Shown: piece after piece, positions 39,385 to 48,656 of the stretch | Layout of the letters: every line of letters begins with the position of its first letter | Numbering within the stretch: position 1 is the first letter of the stretch | Assembly: GCA_020091685.1 (NCBI GenBank) | Contig: CM034598.1 | Location: forward strand, 15,573,483-15,637,482 | DNA length: 64,000 nt | Direction of reading: 5' to 3' | DNA from: Lutjanus erythropterus | Taxonomy: Eukaryota > Chordata > Actinopteri > Lutjaniformes > Lutjanidae | Notes under the pieces: generated by a model | The model's input: the letters and a program-made list of their open reading frames with translations, nothing else | Database searches by the model: none | What the model was told of the DNA's origin: nothing | Made by a program: the position numbers and the translations under genes

Positions 39385-41038
39385 ATAATACTCAAAGCAA
39401 GTCATCGATTATCAAAATAGTTGGCCATTAATTTAATAATCAATTAATAATTTGTTAATTGAGTAGTCGCTTGTATGGTTGGCCTTCAGGTTCTGTACAT
39501 TCAGTGCAGTCATTATTGACCAGGACTGGGGTGCAAAAATGTTGATGTTTCAGTCACAGGGACCTTTCTCAAGTCATATCAATCCTAAAGTGACACAGTG
39601 TTTAAAAGCAGCCCATAACTAACACATTACATCTACTGGCCTCTTGATACCACCAAAAAGGAGAACAAGTGCAATGCACTGAAGGGCAGTGCAAAGGATT
39701 AACTAAAGACGAGGGTCAAACAAGGACAAGGATATAGAGGTCAGATGGTCCTGACGGCCTGAAGAAAGGCGTTTTTTTCTTAACGCAGATCTTTTGTGTG
39801 CAAAATTCCTCATTACCTGATAAAAAGCCTATATGAGCTTGAATCACTGACTATACATATAACAATATCTGACTATTACAGTGTGAGTTTTAACAATTAA
39901 TTAAAAACTTCTTGAAACACTGAAAGGCTTGAAGTGCAACTGTTTCTTAAAATATAATCAAACAACACTTTCCGGTTGTTCAAAGTGGAGACTTTGTGCC
40001 GCAGGGCTTTCTGTCAAACTGAAAGGTCTCTAATGCTCTTGAAATGAGGGTACGTGGCATCAGGTGATTTATAAGCTTGTCTCCATGTCTTGCTGTTGAA
40101 AACAACACTTGATGCATTTGGCTGTTGAGCAGAAGATATAAAAGCACAGCAGAGTTTGCTTTTAAGGTCAAGCAGTGATTTCAGCCACACAGACACATTA
40201 GACAAATACAGAAAAAGAAAGAAACTATAACTACAACTGTTAAAATTACATACCTATTCCGCTGATATGTTCATTGTGGTCATGGGAAAACTTTAATGTT
40301 GTCAATCCTGCATTCAAATCCCATGTAAGTAAAAGTATTAGCAAAATATACTTGCTTGCTTGTGCCCCCTGGCTGACTAGTGTATTGTTACATTATTAAA
40401 CTGTTAATAATGATGAAATAATGTCTACAGAAGAATTTTAGCTGGCCAAGGAGGAGCAACTTTATCTACTTGCTGTAACATAGTTTAGTCCAATGGTTAC
40501 ATCAGGTATGTTTTATCTGATTTTATTATGAATTGTTTAAATCCACTTGGACAGGTAGGCCTGTGGACACTTTTTTGAGGAACATAATACAATACAAGTT
40601 TGAACTGAAATTAGAACAGAAATTAAACATCAAGTTTGAGGAGCTTCCAGTGAATATTTGCCATTTTTTTCTGAAATGAATGAATCAATTCTGATTACTA
40701 GATTAGTTATCTGTATATTGATTAGCCGATTATTTGACTAATGGACTAGCTGCACAGCAGACATTTTGACATGTTGCACCAGAAAAAACTCACAGAATTA
40801 TATTAATGATTGCTGCATTCCACATAACAGAAGTCCTGCTATTGTGCAAGCTGGTTCGTTGTCACTGTTACTGGGACATCTAATGGAACTGAGCCTTCAT
40901 TACTGTTACTGAGTCCACCTGTATTTTTCTGGTCTGACAAGTCTGCATGTCTGCTGTGGAACCAGTCCATTCAAACCAACCAGAATCAGAAAGAATATCT
41001 CAGAATCATCAAAATACACATCCATCGTCACAATTTAA

Positions 41039-41836
41039 CAGTGGTGGGCAGTAACGAAGTACATTTACTTGAGTACTGTACTTAAGTACATTTTTGAGTA
41101 TCTGTACTTTACTTGAGTATTTGTTTTCTTGGAAACTTATTTTCTAGGACGGTTGTTGTTACTTGTTACTTTTCGACTAAGCACAGCTTTGAAGTCAGCT
41201 GTTGCTGTTTTTCTTTTCTAAAATGCAATTGGTCACATGCTGTGTTCCTCACAGAAGGAAACCAATCACAGTACCTGCTCTCAACTGGGACTAATTAAAA
41301 GCAGAAATACGTCATCCAGATGTGCTCTGTAACAAGAGCAAGCAAGCTCTCCCTCTTTAATTCTAGACAGCAGGAGAAAGACTAAATTAAATCTCATGAT
41401 GTTATTATAATTTTAAAAAGACAAATAATTCCAGGTAGGCTTTTAATGTTGGATTGTTTTTTATCAGGGTGAAAAATACCACATAATTAATGTAGATAAC
41501 AGCTGTCCTTTTTGTTTTTGATTGCATTACTATGCTGAAGTTTTTATTTCTCAGAGTGGTTCTACAAGCAAGTCAGTGCATCATTAGGTGGTTTCAGAGA
41601 GTTATAAGGTTCTGTAAATGCACTGTGAGAAAAATACAACAATATACTGATATTAGAAAATGTACTTTGTACTTTGTACTTTTGAATACTTACGTATTTT
41701 GAAAAACAAGTATTCTGGTACTTTAACTCAAGTAAAATTTTGACTGAGCAACTTTCACTTGTAGTTGAGTAATATTTGACCAGGAGTATCTATACTTTGA
41801 CTCAAGTACTGGGGTTGAGTACTTTGTCCACCACTG
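41039..41836. mobile_element. Non-autonomous hAT-like transposon with 8-bp target duplication
   Basis: The element begins CAGTGGTGGGCAGTAACGAA and ends TTTGTCCACCACTG, with sub-terminal AAGTAC/GTACTT words in inverted orientation. It is bounded by the perfect 8-bp direct repeat CAATTTAA (41031-41038 and 41837-41844), the target duplication length of hAT transposons. It is 798 bp long and I see no transposase frame. It is the best-preserved of four related copies here. Confidence 0.8.
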
Positions 41837-42177
41837 CAATTTAAGAAAAACAACAGTGCATTGTGGAACCCTGTAATGTTCAATATTAAATAAATAATCC
41901 TTAAAAAAAAGCACACTGACATTGTGTGTATGAATGAAATTGGAAATGAAATTCCAGATGTGTAATAGTGTCACTGGGGAAATGCCACCATAAAATAAAA
42001 TAAAAATACTATAATATAAAAGGGCCTTTTATTAGTTTACAAGTGTATTATTATTATTCAAATTATTTTTTTAATTATTGAAAATGAAACATAATATTTA
42101 GGTATAAAATTACTGATTTATTTAATGATATAAAACAGAACTGAAGGCAGCTGTTAAAATAATTCTGACGAGACATT

Positions 42178-42583
42178 GTGTACAAGAAAAAACAGGAAGA
42201 ACGATCAGTTTCAAGGAAAAAAAACATTTTAATTTATTTTGATGACTGGACTGTAGACAAAGACTTGTGTTTTTTCTGTCAGTTGATCTTGAGTTTGGGG
42301 AGATTTCACATCCATAAAAACAAATGGACCAATTCTAAACCAAACATTGTACTCTTTAAGAACTGCTCTGCTATGCTGCCACAATCAAGGACATAGGAAA
42401 TAAGAAAGCTGCCAAAACATACGCTATCATGGAGAAAATTTGTGGAAGTGATCTGTAAAATCCTTTTCCTTTGGTTGTTGGTTTGCTGTTTGTTATGCAC
42501 AGTACCCCCTGTGTGTTTGTAAGTTTGTATTGGTTTGTATCTGTATGTAAGATCACACAATAATAATAATTAAAAAGAAAAAA
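42178..42583 (+). mobile_element. LINE (L1/Tx1-type) 3' end relic
   Basis: Plus-strand translation gives FCQLILSLGRFHIHKNKWTN and SKPNIVLFKN. After a one-base frameshift it continues ELLCYAATIKDIGNKKAAKT and ends at a stop after ICGSDL. The pattern LI-x-x-G-x-FHIHK...KP...FKNEL is the extreme C-terminus of L1/Tx1 LINE proteins. A 3' UTR follows and ends in an AATAATAATAATTAAAAAG tail. Confidence 0.6.
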
Positions 42584-42756
42584 GGTAAGTCCAGACGGTA
42601 GATCATTAAGCTTTTCTACTATGCTTTTTAGCAAACAATGTGTGGGGAGTCTGTACTGTGTTTAATGAAGGAATCTTCTGTTGGGCAGGCTGGGTCATAT
42701 ACAGGAAAGGCAGGGAGAGCATGCCAGCTTCCTGCAAACAAGATCCTGCATAATAT

Positions 42757-43076
42757 TTCTGTTTTTCACAAGGAAATGTGTCATTACTTTTCTTCACTGA
42801 AATATATGGAGAAAAAGAATGCAATAAAACTTTGCAAGTTAGCAGAGGATCTTAACCTTACAGAAAACCCCTAGCTCTATGCTCTTATTCGCTACTGAAT
42901 TTCTTTTATTCCTTTTATTTATTTATGGACCTTTTTTGTTATTTATTGTATACAACTTCATTTTCTTATTAGTATGACTTTAATTATTAATTATTAATTA
43001 ATTAATTAATTAATTACCACACTGTACTATGTCAATTTGTTTTGTAAATTCGCTAATAAAGGTTTTAAAAAAAAAA
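42757..43076 (+). mobile_element. 5'-truncated LINE insertion with poly(A) tail and 16-bp target duplication
   Basis: The insert is bounded by the perfect direct repeat AGATCCTGCATAATAT (42741-42756 and 43077-43092) and ends in about eleven A residues after AATAAAGGTTTT. Its first part encodes FHKEMCHYFSSLKYMEKKNA and ends with LCKLAEDLNLTENP and a stop, which looks like a LINE C-terminus. A 3' UTR with an (ATTA)n stretch follows. These are the hallmarks of target-primed reverse transcription. Confidence 0.8.
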
Positions 43077-43333
43077 AGATCCTGCATAATATCTGGGCAA
43101 TACAGTCCTTTTATTTACACTTAACATAAATTACAATTAACCATGCTAATGTGAAGGTGATTGTTATTTTTCAGTTTTAGCGTGAATGATATGTGTGATA
43201 TGTGCTAACATCTCAGTTTTACATACTGTATAAAGTCGTGAAAAGACTTAGAGTCAATTAACTATTAAATTATGCAGTATGGAGCGGCGAATGGCGAATA
43301 ATATACACGAAAGAAGACCAACTTCCAGTTGTG

Positions 43334-43617
43334 ACTTCCGGTATGGAGTAGAGCTATGGCGGCGCCCTTATCCGCCATCTTCCCTGCAGACGGGTACTCT
43401 TGGGAGAACCGCAGCCGAGTCACGTGACCACAGAAGGCGGAAGTCGCTGTTGTTGAATGTTTAACAGTTGAGTAAACTATGCACGTACCTTGCTGACTTT
43501 GCTCGCTAATTGCCTGTCCTGTCAGACGCGATCAGTCTCCCTAAACTGGAAGAGTGAGAGCTGGAAGACAAACGACAGCAGGAACTTTGCGTGGCACCGC
43601 AGCATTAATCCGGCTAG
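43334..43617 (+). promoter_or_regulatory. c1galt1c1: Promoter and non-coding first exon of c1galt1c1
   Basis: A GC-richer island with clustered consensus sites: ACTTCCGG (ETS, 43334), ATGGCGGC and CCGCCATCTT (YY1-type, both orientations, about 43355-43382), a palindromic GTCACGTGAC E-box (43419-43428) and GCGGAAGT (ETS, about 43437). A likely 5' UTR exon ends at 43617 (GGCTAG|GTAGAG) and would splice to the acceptor at 45211. The exact start is not determinable. Confidence 0.55.
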
Positions 43618-44786
43618 GTAGAGTATAGGCTCTTATATACATTGTACTGTTTTGTTTTATATATGTTGCTAACAAGTCCGTCGAGTTAGCCGTGTAAGCT
43701 TATGAAGATAGGAAGCTAACAGTTAGGTAACAGTTGCTAGCAGCTGGTGACTTCACCTAGTTAAACTCTATGGTAGAATGTTGAGACGTTAGCTAACAGT
43801 AATGCTAGCGGGTTAGACCTGCTATTATAATGTCGACGTACACAGGAGGTTAATAGTTTAAACAGACAGATGTCCGTAATGTTTCACGGAAACGGTCAAC
43901 TCCGACCTCAGCGTTACCAGCTGTTCTATCCTTAATTTCTTCCCTCCTCCACAAGTAGGATAATAATGAGTGGCATTTCATCTATTTAGACACAGACATT
44001 AAAAACTGCAACATCTCAAGCTGAGACTGTTGTCATGATACAAGTTTAAGGACTGTTTAGCGTTTCTGTTAATTAAATATTCTCGAAATCGCAATATGGC
44101 CAAATGCAATGTCCAAACAGCAGGTGATCATTTTATTTTTGATACAAAATGTGTCACGTGCTTGCTTTGTACAAACCCCAGCACTTCATTTCCTGAATTG
44201 TGACCATTTTTTAAATGCAACAATTTGTGCCTTCTCTGAATCAATTTATAGTGGCAATGTCTATATTATGAGAAAGAAAACACAAAAACAAAGGTGACAA
44301 TTCAAAATATAATGGGCTGTAATGCACTGTAATGCAATGTAATGTAAGACTATCAGGCAAGTGGTCCGTGAATATAAAAATCCTCTGCTACATTCATGTT
44401 GTTACTGGGGAGGAAAAGGGCACGTTTTCTAAATATTGAAGGGGACCTCTTAAAGGTAATAAGTAAATTGTTAAAAAATAATTGTGTAACAAAGAGGTAG
44501 GCTGGTGCCAGTGAAGATACTGAAAGAAGAGTAATATGATATATTTTATTACTTTTTGTTTGCAGTCATTTCTGATTGATGCCCATGAGAAGATGAAATG
44601 ATGTGTAATGATTTCAGTTAGGGATGCATGATAAATATCAAGGCAAATAAATTATCTCCCAATATGGGAAATTGATATTAGTATTTTTTTTTATTATAAT
44701 AATTCAATTATAGCTGACATATATCAACTATAATAATAAAAAAAACCTTGACAGATAAGATCAAACCATTTAAATTGAATTAATTG

Positions 44787-44836
44787 TCTGTCAGGATTAA
44801 TCTCCCTGAACTGGAAAAGTAAGAGCTGGAAGACAA
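44787..44836 (+). repeat. Partial duplicate of the c1galt1c1 first exon
   Basis: TCTCCCTGAACTGGAAAAGT followed by AAGAGCTGGAAGACAA closely matches 43520-43571 (TCTCCCTAAACTGGAAGAGT, GAGAGCTGGAAGACAA) in the non-coding first exon. The copy is immediately followed by a MITE. Confidence 0.65.
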
Positions 44837-45082
44837 GCCTGAATAGAACCGTTTATATCTACAGAGGGTGCAAGTCCTCTTCTATGGAGTCCACCATGTT
44901 TTACCACCATGTTTCTACAGTAGCCCAAAATGGACAAATCAAACACTGGCTCTAGATGTGTCCTTTTCCGAGTTTCACAGCCATCATAGCTTCTGCTACG
45001 CACTAGGAAAGGGAAAGTGATACGACATGCTGGCACTCTGCAAAACTCACAGCTAGAAGCCACTAAATCCTACAGACTGGTC
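44837..45082 (+). repeat. MITE copy, truncated at its left end
   Basis: It shares GTTTATATCTACAGAGGGTG, ACAAATCAAACACTGGC and the terminal CCTACAGACTGGTC with the full copy in cul4b (62783-63109). The left terminus is missing and replaced by the exon-1-like segment. Confidence 0.65.
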
Positions 45083-45225
45083 ATTTAAAAACAAATCAAT
45101 TATCAAAATATCTGTCTAGTCGATTAATCAAATAATTGTTTCAGCTCTAAATGGATAATATTGAGTAGCATTTTGTAGCAGTTACACTAAAGTATTTTTA
45201 CTCTCGTCCAGTGTCTGCTGCCAAC

Positions 45226-46179
45226 ATGTTGTCTGAAGGCGGGTCCTTCATGAAGGGAATGGTCATGGGAGGCCTCTTCTGCTTGGTGCTGTCGCTCCTG
45301 GGTAGTTTCAGCCCCGGTCCGGAGTCCAGGACAGATGACCACCATCATCATCACGTCAAGGCCCCAAGCAAAGATGAGCTGACACACTTCTCTGACAGTC
45401 AGGTGCAGGAGTTGAGCAATCAAGTCCGGGTCTATTGTGTTATCATGGTCCAGCCCAAGACCCTTTTGTTTTGGGCCACTGCCATTGACACGTGGAGCAA
45501 ACACTGTGATAAGGCTGCATTTTACACCTCCGAGTCTTCTAAAGCACTCGAGGCAATAGACCTAAATGAAAAAGATGACTGGGCAAGATTACGTAAAGCT
45601 CTTAAACATGCTTATGAAAATGCTGGAGACATACGCTGGTTCTTTGTGGCACAACCCACCACGTTCGCCATCATCGAGAACCTCAAATACCTGGTGCTAA
45701 CAAAGGACCCCAGCGAGCCCTTCTACCTGGGCAACGCAATGAAGTCAGGGGAGCTCGAGTATGTTGCGTACGATAGTGGTATTGTGCTTAGCTACGAAGC
45801 CCTGAAAAGGCTAGTGCATGTGTTTGATGATGCAGAGAAATGCCCAGAAAGAGGACGTGCCCTGTGGAAGCTGAGTGAGGACAAACAGCTGGCTGTGTGT
45901 CTCAAATATACGGGTGTCTTCGCAGAGAACGGAGAAGATCAGCATGGAAAGGGCCTGTTCAACAGCAAGAGCGTGAACGTCCTGATATCAGACAGCATGA
46001 AGGACAACCCCACCAATGTAGTGGAGGGCTGCTGCTCCGACATGGCCATCACATTCAACGGGATGTCACCGAGTCAAATGCAGGTTATGATGTTCGGAGT
46101 TTACAGACTTCGTCCTTACGGCCACGACTTTCATGACTCGTTAGTGTTTCATCCTCCTGAAGGTTCAGATAATGACTAG
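45226..46179 (+). CDS. c1galt1c1: C1GALT1-specific chaperone 1 (Cosmc)
   Basis: An ER type II membrane chaperone needed to fold C1GALT1 (T-synthase), which makes the core 1 O-glycan. The whole reading frame is in one exon of 317 codons plus stop (human protein 318 aa). A short cytosolic tail (MLSEGGSFMKG) leads into a membrane anchor at about residues 10-27, then a His-rich stretch (DDHHHHHV) as in mammals. Family segments include FFVAQPTTFAIIENLKYLVL, SEDKQLAVCLKYTGVFAENG, VVEGCCSDMAITFNGMSP and the final GSDND, all close to human Cosmc. The catalytic DxD motif of the transferase is absent, as expected. An in-frame GTG five codons upstream lies at the splice acceptor and is not the start; homology fixes the ATG at 45226. 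Confidence 0.97.
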   Translation: MLSEGGSFMKGMVMGGLFCLVLSLLGSFSPGPESRTDDHHHHHVKAPSKDELTHFSDSQVQELSNQVRVYCVIMVQPKTLLFWATAIDTWSKHCDKAAFYTSESSKALEAIDLNEKDDWARLRKALKHAYENAGDIRWFFVAQPTTFAIIENLKYLVLTKDPSEPFYLGNAMKSGELEYVAYDSGIVLSYEALKRLVHVFDDAEKCPERGRALWKLSEDKQLAVCLKYTGVFAENGEDQHGKGLFNSKSVNVLISDSMKDNPTNVVEGCCSDMAITFNGMSPSQMQVMMFGVYRLRPYGHDFHDSLVFHPPEGSDND

Positions 46180-46831
46180 AGACTCTTTCCTTGAAGCTGG
46201 ATGTGGTATTTTTAAATGTTTTGCTTCTATGACGGCAAACCTAACTGTGGGGAGATGGTTTTCTTATGCTGTTTCTAAAACTGGATCCTGGGAGGGGAAT
46301 AAGCCTTTTACGTATCTTGTACATTTTGCACTTGGCACAATCACCACCCCATTCCTTTGGTTTAGGGAAACAACGTTGGTGGGTGTGCTGCATCCTGTTG
46401 AATGAAGATTGAACTTTGTTCTGTTTACTGTAATGTTGTTCTGCATCTTAAATGTTTGTCTTTCTGTGGTCTTAAAGCTGCGTTAGACTTAATAGATGAT
46501 TCTGTTGTATGAAACTGAGTAAGTTTCTGAAGTTATTTAACTGTTCAAAGTGCTTGTCTATCTTGACCACATTATGAACAATACAGTCTTTTTTTTTTTC
46601 TTTTGATTAATCTCTGAGAAGTTTTTATGGACGCACCAATAATCATATCATGGACCAGCCCAGCTCTACATGAAGCCACATTATTCTTAATTATCTCCAT
46701 ATACAAAGATTGAAATTAATATAGAAAATAATATACCTCAGTGTTGACTGAAGTATATTTCTTCTATCACACACACAAAAAAATTACATTTTAAAAACAC
46801 TTGGTTGTGACCAGATGACTAACTTTTGGAT

Positions 46832-46837
46832 AATAAA
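46832..46837 (+). terminator. c1galt1c1: Candidate c1galt1c1 polyadenylation signal AATAAA
   Basis: AATAAA about 650 nt after the stop codon, within GGATAATAAAAAAG. Earlier alternatives were not obvious. Confidence 0.4.
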
Positions 46838-47209
46838 AAAGAATTTCTGATTAAACTTAATGGGGATTTGTGGTGTTGAATGATCTAACAAGGACTTGGA
46901 ATGAGGATAAAAGTGTGTCAGTGTGAAAATTATATAGAGGTGTTAACGGTGTGTACCTTGTCAATTATACTGTGAATAATTTTTGTGAAAGGGAAATATT
47001 TGTAGAGTTAAAGGGCTGTTTTGTTAGGTTGAACACTTCTTATATAAAGAACTACAAATGTATTCTGTTGCATCATTTCATAGTCTGTCTTAATTATTGG
47101 GAACAGTCATGACCACCATGTTGTTGCATCATCACACATAATATGTATCAATGTTTTGCTGCTGTTGGGTAAGAAAATAATCAAGTATTGTAGTTCTTTT
47201 CCTTCATTA

Positions 47210-47720
47210 TAGAAAACTCAAAATATTGACATAGTATTTCATAATAATGACTTAATATCTCATATTAATGACTTAGAATCTCAAGGTATTGATTTAGTAT
47301 CTGAAAATTACTACTTTTAGAGCATTTGTCATTTTTTGATACTAAGTCATCTTGAGATAAGTCATTTTAAGTTTCTAATTATCTTGAGATACAAAGTCAT
47401 TATTTGTAAAAGTTTCTCATTGTTTTGAGATACTAAGTTATTAGTTTTTTCATCATTTTGATCATTTTCATCATTTGAGATACTAAGTCATTTTGAGTTT
47501 CTCATTATTCTCAGATACAAGGTCATTATTCCTTAAGGTTTCTCGTTCTGACATACTGAATCAACTTGAAATAAGTCATTATGTTGATAGTTCCTCATTA
47601 TCTTAAGATACTAAATCATTTTGAAAAAGTTTCTCATTTAGAGACAGTCATTATCTCAATATTATTATTTCTCGAGTCATTGAGTTTCTCATTAGTTTGT
47701 CTCAAGATATTTGATTCTTA
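47210..47720. repeat. Degenerate foldback array of GAGATACTAAGTCATT words
   Basis: From 47210 to about 47310 the words AATGACTTAATATCTCA and AATGACTTAGAATCTCA occur in one orientation. From 47330 onward, words such as TTGAGATACTAAGTCATT and GAGTTTCTCATTA recur at irregular spacing in the opposite orientation. No reading frame. It looks like a foldback transposon or decayed satellite. Confidence 0.55.
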
Positions 47721-48484
47721 GATCCTATGTTATTGTTTTGACATACTAATTTTAATAAGGTTCCTGATTGTAATTACTCACAGAATCTTTTTCCTTTCAT
47801 CACATTTGCAGAATTGGGCTTCCATACTAACTGATGCCCTTGTACAGTTGAAATATGTAGTCAGATCATTTCAGGTTATTGACTATACTGAACATGTGGG
47901 ACCAGCCACCCTCACTGATGTGAGTGAGATAGACAAAATATAAGAAACACGTAGTACAGCTATAAGAAAATACAATTCAACTGCACCACAAATGACAAGT
48001 TAAGTCAACCCTACTATAAAATGGTTTCAACAAAAACTGAACACTGTGATCTTGATAAACGATTCTCACAGGTTTGTTGTACAAGATGGCGTCTTTTTAG
48101 GAAGGTGTACCTTGCAAAAATGTCACCTGTCAGCAAGCAGTGTTTAGCATTACGTACTACAGAGAGGAGCAGAATAACAGGTGTAAAAGTTGGTCACCTG
48201 TGTTAGCCTGCCACGCCTTCAGTCACTATGTAAATATAACCACATCCTGTATTGTTTAATGATACAAAGGCAAGCGAGCTACGTCATTACTCCAACTGTA
48301 CACACCAAATGAAAACCAGATAATCAAGGTTACCCTGAAGTAATTACTTCTACAATTTTATCATGTCTATCAATCAATTAAATTCTAAAACCAACACAAC
48401 CAACCAACAAAATAATGTGTGCATCTTCAACTGAATCAAATGAAAAATACCAAATGAGATTAAGGTTTAAAGCAAGCTCTTTCT

Positions 48485-48490
48485 TTTATT
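48485..48490 (-). terminator. mcts1: Candidate mcts1 polyadenylation signal AATAAA
   Basis: AATAAA on the minus strand, about 170 nt downstream of the mcts1 stop codon. Confidence 0.45.
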
Positions 48491-48603
48491 TGTGCAGAAT
48501 GGCGATTGATTCAAAGCCTCCAACAGGTTACACAGCTAAGTCCATAGGTGTAAACAGTTGACTGACAGCTTCAGCCTCATTGTTGAGACCTACACACTTT
48601 CTT

Positions 48604-48632
48604 GGGGGTGGGGGCAGGGGCGGGGGCGGGAG
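48604..48632 (+). other. Potential G-quadruplex tract (opposite strand to mcts1)
   Basis: GGGGGTGGGGGCAGGGGCGG and the following GGGCGGG give five G-runs of three or more separated by single or few bases. It lies within the predicted mcts1 3' UTR, which is C-rich on the transcript strand. Confidence 0.55.
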
Positions 48633-48656
48633 CAGGCATCGCAGTTGTTGATGTTG

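Noticed and set aside
42178-42396. Possible host gene encoding FHIHKNKWTNSKPNIVLFKN
   Set aside because: The pattern is the C-terminus of L1/Tx1 LINE proteins, frameshifted and followed by a LINE-like 3' end.
45211-45225. GTG start five codons upstream of the Cosmc ATG
   Set aside because: It straddles the splice acceptor CCAG|TG and human Cosmc starts at the equivalent of 45226.
45187-45504. 105-codon open frame antisense to c1galt1c1
   Set aside because: Shadow of the conserved Cosmc coding strand with no resemblance of its own.
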